From: Parabacteroides sp. FAFU027
GTDB taxonomy: Bacteria > Bacteroidota > Bacteroidia > Bacteroidales > UBA7332
Length of the DNA stretch: 64,000 nt
Assembly: GCF_022808675.1 (NCBI RefSeq)
Contig: NZ_JAKZKV010000009.1
Span: 62,001 to 126,000, forward strand
Direction of reading: 5' to 3'
Shown: positions 1 through 10,500 of the stretch, one piece after another
How the letters are laid out: the number at the start of each line of letters is the position of its first letter
How positions within the stretch are numbered: the stretch's first letter is position 1
Notes under the pieces: model-generated
What the model was told of the DNA's origin: nothing
The model's database searches: none
What the model saw: only the letters and a program-made list of their open reading frames with translations
Translations under genes and position numbers: made by a program

Positions 1-693
1 CTGGTCACTTTTATCGTATACCACTTTTTGATTCGGGATTAACCTGATTTTATTTTTTGAATCACCCACCTCTACTTTTCCGTGAACCAACACTGCCGAA
101 ATCAGGTTTTCATCCGGATAAGCCTTCACATCAAAAGCGGTCCCCAGCGCCTCAACGGAAAAATCTCCGCTTTGAACAATAAAAGGAGCGTCTTTCTTTT
201 TGGCCACTTCAAAATAGGCTTCTCCCTCTAGATTGACAATCCGCTCTTTTTGATTGAATCGGGTACCATAAGTGACCTTTGATCCTGAGTTTATCCACAC
301 ATGACTTCCATCCGGTAATGTTATGCGTGCTTTCTGTCCCTTATCCACCGATATATTCATATCCGCCAAAGGTGCAAGCGTTGTGGTCCGGTTGTATAAA
401 AACAGGGAGAGTCCGGTTGTCAATACCAGTAATACCGACGCAGCAATCAGACTGATTTGTTTCCAGTTTATAACCGGACGACCGGTTACTGCCGTCTTTT
501 GCTGTATGTTCCGGAAAATGCGCTTTTGCACTTCCGGGTTCATTTTATCGGAAGCCTCTTCCCATTGTTTATCCATCCACCCTTTTTCGAAATCCTCTTT
601 TCTGAGTTGAGACAACAAATGCAGGACTTCATCCCGCGTTGCCTTTCCTTCAAAGAATCGTTCCAGCAATATGATGTTATTATCTTTTTCCAT
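1..693 (-). CDS. FecR-type anti-sigma factor (3' end beyond window)
   Basis: The reading frame is open from an ATG at 693 to the window edge, so the C-terminus is missing. The translated product starts MEKDNNIILLERF, has a helical cytoplasmic N-terminal region, one membrane segment at about residues 70-92 (ISLIAASVLLVLTT), and then the FecR periplasmic domain with typical pieces such as KARITLPDGSHVWINSGS, GEAYFEV and ALGTAFDVKAYP. FecR proteins hold an ECF sigma factor inactive until an outer-membrane TonB transducer signals. The sigma factor lies 132 bp upstream on the same strand, which fits the usual ECF sigma/FecR pair that controls a SusCD-like uptake system. That target system is presumably beyond the left edge. 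Confidence 0.93.
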   Translation of the reverse strand, partial: MEKDNNIILLERFFEGKATRDEVLHLLSQLRKEDFEKGWMDKQWEEASDKMNPEVQKRIFRNIQQKTAVTGRPVINWKQISLIAASVLLVLTTGLSLFLYNRTTTLAPLADMNISVDKGQKARITLPDGSHVWINSGSKVTYGTRFNQKERIVNLEGEAYFEVAKKKDAPFIVQSGDFSVEALGTAFDVKAYPDENLISAVLVHGKVEVGDSKNKIRLIPNQKVVYDKSDQ

Positions 694-825
694 TGTTTTC
701 TTTCTTATAAGCCCGTTATCACCCGGTCTGTTCTGACTGAACTCCGGTTCTGATTTCCGGCCATCTGTATATTACACAATCCAAATCAAGTTATCCGTTA
801 CGCCCGATTAAAATATTCACTCTAT

Positions 826-1419
826 TTAACTCACATAGAATTGAAAGAGTCCCAGCGCGATTATTTCACAATAAGGAGACAGATTTTCTCTCATAAACCG
901 GGTTGCTTTTGTCAATTGGGACTCTACCGTATTTTCAGAGATATCCAGTAACGCTGCAATCTCTTTATTCGGCAAATGTTTTACCCGGCTCAGGATATAC
1001 ACCTTACGACGGGCAGGCGGTAATTGTTCGATCAGCTTATTGATCTGCTCCTCCAGCATTTTATACTCTACCTCTTTTTCCACCGTATTATCCAGCTCCG
1101 ACGCATGCTCTATGATGTAATCGTGGTATAGATATTCCTGCATACGGTTCTTGATTACATTCAAAAACATATTCTTCCCCACGGTATATACAAATGAACC
1201 GAACGAACCTTCGGTCTCAATATGCCTGTGGATTTCCCAAATCCGGACAAATACATTTTGTACAATCTCTTCGGCCAGGTAAAAATCGCCCTTCGATATA
1301 TTCAGGACATAGTTATAAAGCTTACCGCTGTATTTGCTGTATAGAATTTCGAAGCAAGAGATATCTCCGTTCTTTAATCTTTCGAGAAGTATCCGGTCAT
1401 TATTTATATCTTCTTTCAT
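826..1419 (-). CDS. ECF-family RNA polymerase sigma-70 factor
   Basis: 197 residues, normal for the Bacteroidetes ECF group. Region 2 is seen near the N-terminus (ILYSKYSGKLYNYVLNISKG, then AEEIVQNVFVRIWE), and region 4 near the C-terminus carries the helix-turn-helix NKEIAALLDISENTVESQL. It directs RNA polymerase to a small regulon and is presumably restrained by the FecR protein encoded just downstream. Start chosen at the first ATG, since region 2 begins soon after it. The protein ends in IIALGLFQFYVS, a short hydrophobic tail seen in some members of the family. Confidence 0.95.
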   Translation of the reverse strand: MKEDINNDRILLERLKNGDISCFEILYSKYSGKLYNYVLNISKGDFYLAEEIVQNVFVRIWEIHRHIETEGSFGSFVYTVGKNMFLNVIKNRMQEYLYHDYIIEHASELDNTVEKEVEYKMLEEQINKLIEQLPPARRKVYILSRVKHLPNKEIAALLDISENTVESQLTKATRFMRENLSPYCEIIALGLFQFYVS

Positions 1420-1882
1420 AGTACTGGATATATTTTGCTCAGGTAAAAAGGGTTCAATTTAATCAATAAGGTCAATAAATAATCCCGGGTAAATGTAGGT
1501 TATCTATTCTGCTTATCAGATAAAGGTTAATTTGATGCCGGTTATTAGTGAATGATAGTATCCGATCCCTGATACATCATTATTTGTCGTTCACTACTGT
1601 AATACACAAACAATGAGGGAAGATCCGTTACGCTCTAATTGTTAATTAATCACAATACAATTTCAGAGGATAATGTTTCGCTTTTTGTCCGTAATCAGAA
1701 AGGAGCATCATTGTTACAAATATAATCAAAACGGCTGTATGACAGCACTTACACTGTTATAATAAAAAATTGCCCCTGTGACTAGCAGGGGCAATTTCGT
1801 TCTCACTTTAAGCTCTTCTATTTACAAAAGACAAATATTGAAATAATCCGGGAATTCAGTTGTCAGGACTTGTTGCTCTTTT
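1420..1882. other. Intergenic region between sigma gene and pectinesterase
   Basis: 463 bp without a credible gene. It holds the terminator of the pectinesterase gene (1766-1797). A minus-strand TATATTTG -7-like box at 1717-1724 could start transcription of the sigma factor gene with a long leader, but I see no good -33 partner for it. Confidence 0.5.
1766..1797 (-). terminator. Intrinsic terminator of the first pectinesterase gene
   Basis: The arms AAATTGCCCCTG and CAGGGGCAATTT pair over 12 bp with a 7-nt loop. On the minus strand the hairpin runs into a T-rich tract (ATTTTTTATT). It lies about 85 bp beyond the stop codon at 1883. Confidence 0.85.
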
Positions 1883-4800
1883 CTATTTCATGACCTTAAT
1901 ACTACAATTAATACTCTTAGAACTAACCTTTACAATGCAGGATGGCATAGAATTAAAAGTCGATAAATTGGATGTTGCCGTCTGTTTTGCCAATAAAGTT
2001 CCCACAAACGAATAAACCGATACGGTAGAACCCGGTTCAAGCCCGGTCACAACCAGGTTATTATTCTCAAAATAAGCATTAACCGGTGAAGTATTAGCTG
2101 AAATGATTTGAGTCGGAACACCACTGAATACAGCAATTGATTCAGAACTTAATGCACCAGACTCGGCTACAGCAGTCACCTTGTAGGTTGCTCCGGATGT
2201 ATAAGCCGCATCGGTAAAGCTGGCGTTCTTCGTAAAACCGATTACCTTATTGTTTTTCTTAACAACGTAACAAATAGCATAATCAGTCGCATTCCAGCTG
2301 ATTGCGCCACCGGATGTAACAATGACGTTAGATGGGGCATTTGTCGGCTCGATGATGGCTCTCGGGTCCCAACCGTCTGAACCTGACATCACATTTTCAT
2401 AAGTATATTGGGCAGCCTCTGCATCGGTAAACGAGCTCTTAGCAGTGCCTTTAACGGTATTGATAACGTTTCCGTTGGCATCTTTCACATCGTACTCATA
2501 GTTTGAGATACGTTGACTCATGTCAACCGGATTGCCGTTGGCATCCATCGTGTTGTAATCGGCAAAAATGGCCGGAATCGCTCCCATTTTGTACCACCAA
2601 CCGGCTGGATATACCCCAATCTTAAGCGTGGTATTGAAGAACGATGCCATCGGAGAATTTGCCCACGGACGGCCTAAATATGTAGTATAAGAAGCATTCG
2701 GTCCATCGACTGTACAATTCTGGAATACATACCCCCATTTTGTACCAGCCAGATTTCCTGGAGCTACGATATATCCACCTGAAGGACGTGTACAGTAAAT
2801 CAGACATTTATCAAAATAGACATCTCCACTTCCATAGATAAAGTCAACAGCTCCTTCAATACGACAATCCTTCACATAATGACGGTAAGAAGTACTTCCA
2901 TAAGCCGTTAGGTAAGTATCCTGATAACTTCTCATCCAGCAATTGTTGAAAATAACACGGTCATTAAGCGCATACAGAGCCAATGCCTGAGGGCCGCTTA
3001 CCGTTTCGTATCCGAATTGGTTTTCAAAACAAATGTTCTCAAAGTAACAGTTTGCTGATTTTACAACAACAGTTGCCCCCGGGTCAACCGCATACACTGT
3101 CGAATCAGGGAAAACAGTTGATTTACCGCATAATCTGGAATCGGTGATAATTACACTATCACGGCTCTGACCTATCAGGTTAAGATAAGGCTTGTTGGCC
3201 GGGATGTCAACGTGTCCTTTATATCGTCCGTTTTTAACAAAAATCAGCCATGGAATAGCCCGTCCCTCCGGAGCTGCATCAATTGCCCCCTGAACGGTGG
3301 AATAATCCCCTGTACCATCTTTGGCAACAACGGCATCAAACAGTTTGGCTGCCGGAACCGGACGGTTCATTGTGCGGAAATTCAGAGTCAATCCCGGATA
3401 AGCATTTCCGGACATATCGGTCAATGCTCCCGCTGGAATAGTAACGGCATAACCGGTATTGTAAGCGAGTTTACTATAGGTAAATGAGACGGTTTTGGAG
3501 CCAAATAATGGAGTCAGAACCGTAGAGCCAAGCGTGCAGTTTCCTGTTCCTGACTTTACCCTCTCATCGAAAGTTAGCACAATCGTACCATTTGCCGGAG
3601 CTGAAAAGGAACCTTCTGCCGGTACAGCAGAAACAAGAGTCGGAGGAGTAACATCATTGGCCTGAACTTTATCTGCATATACAAATACATTTGTGAGTGC
3701 AGTTCCGTCAGCATCAGTTGTATTTCCAAACAATGTGCTGGTTACATCAGGTACCCAACGGATATAGACTCTGTTCTGGTTTGAGTACTGAGCCGGAAGC
3801 GTATCATTAAAGTCGCTCCACGTAGTCGTTGAGACATTCATAGTCTTCAGGTCGGTGAAGTTGGTTCCATCCAGGGAAGCTTGCATTTTCTGTGTCAGGT
3901 AATGCTGGTAGTTACCGGCAATCTGTGATTTCACAACGATATTGTTATATCCGGTTGTCGAAAATGAAGTCTGGAAGTAACGTTGATTGGTTGCAAAACT
4001 GGTACCCGCAGTCCATTTGTAAGCACATGGCAAAGAGGGATTAAATGCTCCGGTATGAGACAACCAGCTGGCCACCGAACCATCCTGATTCAACATATCG
4101 AAAACGCCCTTATTCGCACTATCCGAATAATAATCCCCGGTTCTTGATGATTTGGGAGAATCCACCCGGAAATCCCAACCTGCAATAAACGGAATCTCGT
4201 CAAAAGTTGCAGCATAAGTGACATCGTTGTTAACCAACACAGTACGGGAAGTTGTAGTTGACAAATCATCCCAATAGCTGAATTTGGTTACATTGTTTGG
4301 AACGACAGTCATAGTCACCGTAGTTCCGGCCTCATACTTACCTCCGGTGGGAGCTGGACTTAACGATACCTGCCCCCATTGGCTTCCGGTCACATTTACA
4401 TTAAAATTGTAAGTGGTCAGAGGTTGATAAACGGCAACCACAGAGGTGTCGGTCATCAGCTTAAAGGTAAATGGAGACGTGGATGACAATACATTTCCTT
4501 TTGAATCCTGCCACTCCTTAAACTGGTACCCAAAGCTACGGCTTGAAGCGGTCAGTGTCACATTTGTACCTTCATCAAACTCGTTACCTACCGGAGAAAT
4601 GGAGATTCCACCCGCTCCTGCCGGAGATACCGTAGTCGTTACTTTATGCACTGGATTTACTGGAGGCACGTAAACAGTCCCTGAAATCCGGAGATAATCG
4701 ATATTTAAATTAGCAGACGTACTTGTGGACGCAGTATTGGTCAATAACCGAACGATGACCTTATCTTTATTTTTCGCCGCAATGGTAGTTGAATAAGCTT

Positions 4801-5341
4801 TGTACAACCACCAACCAGCCAGTGCATTATAGTTGACTCCGGCATCTATCCATGAAGCGCCATTATCGGTTGAATAAACTAACCTCAGGAAATCGGCTGT
4901 ATTACTTTGTCCTCCGGCAAAACTGAAGTTCACTGTAATATTATCATATCCTTTGGTCGGGAAAATAAACTGGAAAAAGTTCTTATGAACCGTTCCGTCC
5001 GTATAAACAGTATAAGTACAAGGTCCGGCATACTGGACTCTTGCCACATAGTTATTGTAACCGGAGCGCTGTTGCAGGGTAGTTCCCACTTCATTAAAGG
5101 CATAATTCAGAATCGCCGTTACAGCGGTATCCGGATAAACCTTAAATTTAGAGTTGCTGTTAAACGAGAGCGATGATGTCGCGGCAGTGGTAGTCGGGGT
5201 ATAAACCGTACTATCGCCACTGGTTGACGTGGTGTACGTGTTGTTGAAGTTCCATGAGGCCAGCTTGATTTGCGCTTTCAGCCCCATGGAGGTTAACACT
5301 AAAATGGTGTACAACAGACACCGAAATAGAGATTTTCTCAT
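1883..5341 (-). CDS. Secreted multidomain pectin methylesterase (CE8)
   Basis: 1152 residues, far longer than a lone CE8 domain (about 300). Order: signal peptide (1-24, ending GLKAQ); beta-sandwich-like region to about 225; two InlB-type B-repeats (about 232-310 and 311-382); a second sandwich region (385-560); an SbsA-type Ig domain (565-657, AVPAEGSFSAPANGTIVLTF); the CE8 beta-helix (665-935); and a C-terminal region with a weak type IX sorting-tail look. The CE8 catalytic set is complete: Q785 in GPQALAL, D808 in YQDTYL, D833 in VDFIYG and R891 in LGRPW. It should remove methyl esters from homogalacturonan at or outside the cell surface. The gene at 7593 encodes a paralogue with the same architecture. 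Confidence 0.93.
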   Translation of the reverse strand: MRKSLFRCLLYTILVLTSMGLKAQIKLASWNFNNTYTTSTSGDSTVYTPTTTAATSSLSFNSNSKFKVYPDTAVTAILNYAFNEVGTTLQQRSGYNNYVARVQYAGPCTYTVYTDGTVHKNFFQFIFPTKGYDNITVNFSFAGGQSNTADFLRLVYSTDNGASWIDAGVNYNALAGWWLYKAYSTTIAAKNKDKVIVRLLTNTASTSTSANLNIDYLRISGTVYVPPVNPVHKVTTTVSPAGAGGISISPVGNEFDEGTNVTLTASSRSFGYQFKEWQDSKGNVLSSTSPFTFKLMTDTSVVAVYQPLTTYNFNVNVTGSQWGQVSLSPAPTGGKYEAGTTVTMTVVPNNVTKFSYWDDLSTTTSRTVLVNNDVTYAATFDEIPFIAGWDFRVDSPKSSRTGDYYSDSANKGVFDMLNQDGSVASWLSHTGAFNPSLPCAYKWTAGTSFATNQRYFQTSFSTTGYNNIVVKSQIAGNYQHYLTQKMQASLDGTNFTDLKTMNVSTTTWSDFNDTLPAQYSNQNRVYIRWVPDVTSTLFGNTTDADGTALTNVFVYADKVQANDVTPPTLVSAVPAEGSFSAPANGTIVLTFDERVKSGTGNCTLGSTVLTPLFGSKTVSFTYSKLAYNTGYAVTIPAGALTDMSGNAYPGLTLNFRTMNRPVPAAKLFDAVVAKDGTGDYSTVQGAIDAAPEGRAIPWLIFVKNGRYKGHVDIPANKPYLNLIGQSRDSVIITDSRLCGKSTVFPDSTVYAVDPGATVVVKSANCYFENICFENQFGYETVSGPQALALYALNDRVIFNNCWMRSYQDTYLTAYGSTSYRHYVKDCRIEGAVDFIYGSGDVYFDKCLIYCTRPSGGYIVAPGNLAGTKWGYVFQNCTVDGPNASYTTYLGRPWANSPMASFFNTTLKIGVYPAGWWYKMGAIPAIFADYNTMDANGNPVDMSQRISNYEYDVKDANGNVINTVKGTAKSSFTDAEAAQYTYENVMSGSDGWDPRAIIEPTNAPSNVIVTSGGAISWNATDYAICYVVKKNNKVIGFTKNASFTDAAYTSGATYKVTAVAESGALSSESIAVFSGVPTQIISANTSPVNAYFENNNLVVTGLEPGSTVSVYSFVGTLLAKQTATSNLSTFNSMPSCIVKVSSKSINCSIKVMK

Positions 5342-5393
5342 AAATACTGGATTTAAAGTTAGCTATAGGTATTATTCAGAGTATTTTTTTCAC

Positions 5394-5451
5394 CACAGAG
5401 AGGCTCGGAGAACTATAGAGATTCGGTAAGCCCTCGCTGTGACTCTCTGTG
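5394..5451. repeat. Inverted repeat between CE12 and CE8 genes
   Basis: CACAGAGAG (5394-5402) and CTCTCTGTG (5443-5451) are perfect reverse complements 40 bp apart, in the 134-bp gap upstream of the pectinesterase. The surrounding sequence resembles a widespread intergenic repeat type. It could form a weak hairpin, and no function is evident. Confidence 0.5.
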
Positions 5452-5475
5452 ATAGAAAGATTTGAACAGCCGGAT

Positions 5476-7503
5476 TTACTTTTTAATGATTCGGATAGTC
5501 TGAATGTGATTTTCTGAAATTACAGAACAGAGATAAATACCGGATGGGAATGCTGACAAATCGAGCTCTTCCCGATACATATCCGGAGCCTGATTACTCT
5601 TCCGGATAGTTTTGAGAATGCGTCCGTCAATCGTCATTAATGAGATATTCACATCAGATGTATTGGAAAGACCGTATTGTAAAGTCGTTTTACCGGTCGT
5701 CTGTGCCGGGAAACAGGAAATATTCCGGTTATCGGTTTTAAAAGCATTTACAGCCATCGGACTTGTTGATACCACACCTTTAATCAAAACTCCATACAAA
5801 CAAATGGTTTTTCCCGATGCAGAACTGGTGTACCAGGGATATACACGCAGATAAAGGCTCTGACCGGCTGTAAGTTCGACCAGTTTATTATAAGTTACAG
5901 GATACATTTGGTTACTGGTATTAGCCACAGTACCACGATCACCAATCATTACCGTTGAATTTGGGTCGCTGAATAACGAGTCCTTTGAAATGTAAACTTT
6001 AAAACGCATTCCGCTACCTCCGGCGCCACCGCCATAAAGGCCAATCGAGTCAATATCAAAAACGGTTCCTTCAATGGCTGTTACCCCAAACTGCATAAAA
6101 CGGTTATTTACGATGTCGATATCCCCTGCCGGCCATGTTCCGGCCGGATTGGAATTGGCAATCAGGTTACGTTGGTTTTTTGTTGTCGACGTCAAAGCAA
6201 CACCCGTCCAACTGGTAGTTGCACCACTCCAGGTCGCGGTAGAGCCTGGTGCAGCGTAACTTTGCAAAGCCATATTGCTATATGTTTCAGGAATCACGTT
6301 TATCGGTCCCTGTGATACAGCGGCACCCGGTGCGGCTGAAAGTTCCCAGTAAGCACTGGCATTCTGACCGGTCAATGTAATACATTGCCCTGTCACACTA
6401 ATCTTTTTGGTTTTAACACCATTCGTCAGGACAATACTGTCGTTGTAATTTCCTTCGACAGATGGTTTGAATTTCACATAGAAATTGGTCAGATTAATCG
6501 TCCCCAAAGTATAGTTAAACTGAAGTGTCTGACTGTAGGTTCCGTTTTGCGAAGTGGAAAGTGTATATCCATTCGGAGCCGTAACTGTTAAAGTTCCACT
6601 TTCCGGGGTCAAATCAGTACCACTTAAACTCAGCTGTGAAACCGAAGAAGCATTGACATAGCATTTTCCATAGGACAGACCGGTCGGACTCACCAGGATA
6701 TCAGGATTAGCATTCAGGTAATTAGCAAGTATCCCCTGACGAATCAACTCTTTGACAGCCAAACGCGCATAAGTAGTGGCTCCGAAAATTCCTAAGTGAG
6801 TTCCATCACCCACGTTATAAATCAACGAGGTGGTTTGACTTTGACCAATACTTTCGCAATATGCTTTGGTCAGCAAGGTATGGTCAACCAACGCCACATT
6901 CATATCCGAAGCCACTTTTCGCATAGCCGCAGGATAATCAAGCGGACGACCAATTGAATCGGTGCCGATGTTGTGACAGGCTGTTGCTGTCATGGTACTG
7001 CCGGTGAATCCGTTACGCACAATCGGGGTAAACAGAATCGGAGTTGCACCCAGAGCACGCACTTCATTCACATACTTAATCAGGTATTGGGTATATTGTT
7101 CCCACGGATTTGTACCGATACCGGTGTAAGCTACTCCATAGTGTGCGCTTTGCCAACCAGCATCTTTTTCATCATTATGGCCAAACTGGATAATCACATA
7201 ATCTCCGGATTTAATCTGAGGTTTTACGGTAGCCCAGAAACGGTAGTTGCCATAAGAATCTTTGTCTTCGTAAAAAGTTTTGGAACTAGTACCACTCTTT
7301 GCGCGGTCATTGACCACAGCGCCATTGACTACAAACTGAGTAAGCATTTGAGCCCATCCCCTTTGTCCGTTTGGATTAGAGGTAGAATCGGTCGATTTCT
7401 GTTCCATTGTTGAATCTCCGATAGTATGGATGGTCAACTGGGCATAGAGTAGGTTACAACAGAATGCAACCAAAAGGAACGCTGTAAAAATTCTGGATTT
7501 CAT
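5476..7503 (-). CDS. Rhamnogalacturonan acetylesterase-like SGNH hydrolase (CE12) with type IX tail
   Basis: 675 residues. A signal peptide (ending LLYAQ) is followed by an SGNH domain with the CE12 signature IGDSTMEQK (nucleophile Ser), QFGHNDEKD (block III Asn) and GDGTHLGIFGA (catalytic Asp/His). A middle region has Ig/choice-of-anchor-like beta structure. The last ~80 residues form a type A type IX secretion sorting domain (NISCFPAQTTGKTTL ... LDLSAFPSGIYL ... IRIIKK). The enzyme would take acetyl groups off the rhamnogalacturonan backbone and be secreted through the T9SS. It lies 89 bp downstream of the second pectinesterase and 134 bp upstream of the first, in the same direction, so co-transcription is plausible. 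Confidence 0.92.
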   Translation of the reverse strand: MKSRIFTAFLLVAFCCNLLYAQLTIHTIGDSTMEQKSTDSTSNPNGQRGWAQMLTQFVVNGAVVNDRAKSGTSSKTFYEDKDSYGNYRFWATVKPQIKSGDYVIIQFGHNDEKDAGWQSAHYGVAYTGIGTNPWEQYTQYLIKYVNEVRALGATPILFTPIVRNGFTGSTMTATACHNIGTDSIGRPLDYPAAMRKVASDMNVALVDHTLLTKAYCESIGQSQTTSLIYNVGDGTHLGIFGATTYARLAVKELIRQGILANYLNANPDILVSPTGLSYGKCYVNASSVSQLSLSGTDLTPESGTLTVTAPNGYTLSTSQNGTYSQTLQFNYTLGTINLTNFYVKFKPSVEGNYNDSIVLTNGVKTKKISVTGQCITLTGQNASAYWELSAAPGAAVSQGPINVIPETYSNMALQSYAAPGSTATWSGATTSWTGVALTSTTKNQRNLIANSNPAGTWPAGDIDIVNNRFMQFGVTAIEGTVFDIDSIGLYGGGAGGSGMRFKVYISKDSLFSDPNSTVMIGDRGTVANTSNQMYPVTYNKLVELTAGQSLYLRVYPWYTSSASGKTICLYGVLIKGVVSTSPMAVNAFKTDNRNISCFPAQTTGKTTLQYGLSNTSDVNISLMTIDGRILKTIRKSNQAPDMYREELDLSAFPSGIYLCSVISENHIQTIRIIKK

Positions 7504-7525
7504 TTGTCTTTATTTATTTTGGATT

Positions 7526-7558
7526 AAACCTAACAGGTTTTTGAAACCTGTTAGGTTT
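7526..7558. repeat. Perfect palindromic hairpin between CE8 and CE12 genes
   Basis: AAACCTAACAGGTTT (7526-7540), a 3-nt loop and AAACCTGTTAGGTTT (7544-7558) form a 15-bp perfect stem. It sits between two genes of the same strand and has no long T tract on the minus side, so it is more likely a dispersed palindromic repeat or mRNA-stabilising hairpin than a strong terminator. Confidence 0.8.
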
Positions 7559-7592
7559 TGTACAAGAGTCAACCTCTGTTTGTAAGTCTGAG

Positions 7593-10500
7593 TTAGCGGT
7601 TCAGAAGTTTAAATACCTTTACCGCATCTGGTGTGATTACCTGTAAAACTAAATTCTGATTTACCGGAATGGTAATATTATCGGTGGTACATTTCTTGCT
7701 GTAAAGCAACATTCCACTAAAGTTAAATACGTTGATTCTGGCGTTCTCAGGCAAATTATTCAGCAGGGCATATCCGGCATATTGACTAATCCGGATTTCA
7801 TCACCGGTATTGGGTTTGACCGCAGACGCCACATTATTGATTTGCACGCTGTTTGACATTACACTTAAAGCTCCGAACTCGGATACAGCCTGAACTTTAA
7901 CAGCCCCGCTTGTCATTGGCTGGTAGCTGGTCGATGTATTTACATTTACCACTTTACCATTTAGTGTTACGACATAGCAGATGGCATAATCAACCGCGTT
8001 CCAGGATACAGAACTACCGGATACAGTAACCACCGGAGCTTCTGTTTTTTCCGTTTTAACCTTCGGGTCCCAACCGTCAGTTCCTTTAGTCACATTTTCA
8101 TAAGTAAACTGAGCGGCTTCGGCATCAGTAAATGAGTTTTTAGCAGTACCTTTAACAGTGGTTATTGACCCGTCCGTGTTAGTCACATCATATTCATATT
8201 GTGAAATACGCTGGCTCAAGTCAAGAAGATTGCCATTGGCATCCATCGTGTTGTAATCGGCAAAAATGGCAGGAATTCCACCCATCTTATACCACCATCC
8301 GGCAGGATAAATACTGATTTTGCAAATAGTATTGAAGAATGAGGTTTTAGGAGCCTCGTGCCATGGACGTCCGAGATAGGTTACAACCCCTTTGTTTCCA
8401 TCAATGGTACAATTGCTGAATACATAACCCCACTGAGTACCCACACTATGATTCGGCGCTACAATGTAACCTCCGGTCGGACGTACACAGTAAATTGTAC
8501 ATTTATCAAAGTAGAAATCGCCTTGTCCGTAGATAAAGTCAACGGCTCCTTCTATTTTACAATCTGCCACGTAACCACGGTAGCCCATCTTACTGGCGGT
8601 CAGGTAGGTATCCTGATAGCTACGCATCCAACAGTTTTTGAAAATCATTTTATCATTATTAGTATATAATGCTAATGCCTGAGGACCTGCCTGTGATAGG
8701 TAGCCATAGCTGTTGCTAAAGGTGATATTCTCAAAATAGCAGTCGTTTGATTTGACCACTACGGTTGCACCCGGGTCAACACTATAAGTCGGAGTATTAG
8801 GGTCACCATCCTCACCTGACAAACGATTATCGGTAATCACCACACTGTCACGATACTGGCCAATCATGTGGATAAACGGCTTGGTTGAAGGAATATCAAC
8901 GTGTTCGTTATAGGTGCCGTTTTTCACAAAAATCAGATACGGATTTGTGGCACCCGACGGAGCCGCATCAATAGCTGCCTGAATAGTTGTGTAAGTCCCG
9001 CTTCCATCTTTTGCGACAATGGCATCAAATACCTTAGCAATCGGTTGCGGACGGTTCATGGTTTTGAAATGAATGGTTATTCCGGCATAAGGATTTCCGG
9101 CAATATCGGTCAACGCACCGGCTGGTACCGTAAAGGTATAATCGGTATTATAGCTTAGTTTGCTATAGGCGAATGTTACTGTTTTTGACCCAAATGAAGG
9201 AGTTAAAGCAGTCGAGCCCAGTGTACAGCTTCCGGTTCCGGCTTTCAGCTTCTCATCAAAAGTCAATACAATCGACCCGTTTGCAGAAGCACTGGTCGAA
9301 CCTTCAGCCGGTACGGTTGAAATAAGCGTAGGAGCAATCTCATCATTGATAACTACCTTGTCGGCATACACATAAATATTAGTCAGGGTAGTTCCATCTA
9401 TGTCGGTGGCATTGCCTAACAATGGAGAACTGTTTGTATCTTCAATCCAGCGAACATATAATCTCGTCAGTCCTTCAGCTTCAGCCGGTAATGTGTCATT
9501 CAGATTCACCCAACCGGAGTTATAGACCGGAGTTACATCCACCTGTTTGCGGTCGGTAAAGGTTACCCCATCGACAGAGTATTGGAGCTTAACAACCGGA
9601 TACATGTGATAGGAACCTCCCACCATCGACTTAATGCGAATATTCCTGTAACCCACTGTTGAAAAAGAGGTCTGGCAATATCGCGGAGTAGAAAAATTTG
9701 CTGCCGGATTTGACATACGGATGCAGGGATACGAAGGAGAAAAGAGCCCCGTACTGGCAGACCAGTTAGCGGTAGTTCCATCGGCATTCTTCAAAGAGAA
9801 CAAGCCTATATTGGAAGTCTCGGAATAATAGTCACCCTGACGTTCAGAGTTAGGAGTCTGCGCGCTAAAATTCCAGCCGACAATAAACGGTATTTCATCG
9901 AATGAGGCGGTAAAGGTTGTATCTGATATAACCTGAATAGTGCGTGACAGTCCGGTCGTCTGGTCTTCCCAATTGAGGAAGTTTGTAACGGCATTCGGAA
10001 TCGCTGACATAGTCACCACTGTACCCGTTTCATATTTTCCGTTAGTCGGAGATGGATTCAATGTCACCTTCCCCCACTGGCTTCCCTGAATATTTACGTT
10101 ATAATTAAATGTAGAGACCGGTTCAAATACCGCTTTTATAGTCTTATCGGCATCAAGCACAACATTATAGGGATTATCAGTTGATAGTTCGTTATCCGAG
10201 CCATCCACCCACTTGATAAATTTATAGCCGAATGCTTTTGCGGCGGTAAGCTTTACCGAAGTATTTATATCGTATTTATCGCTGGCAGGGGTTCGGATAA
10301 TCGTTCCGGCTTCTGCGATATTGCCGGATGTCAAAAGAGTTACCTGTTGGGCAGTCGATGTATAATCCCCCCATATTTTCAAATCAGTAAGATATGCGTT
10401 CTGAGCTGAATTGAGATTGGTAAATTTCAATTGGACGTTAGTGTTGTTCCCCGGGATGGAAATGGTGGTACTGTCACCACCTGCAGGGGTTGCATAACTA

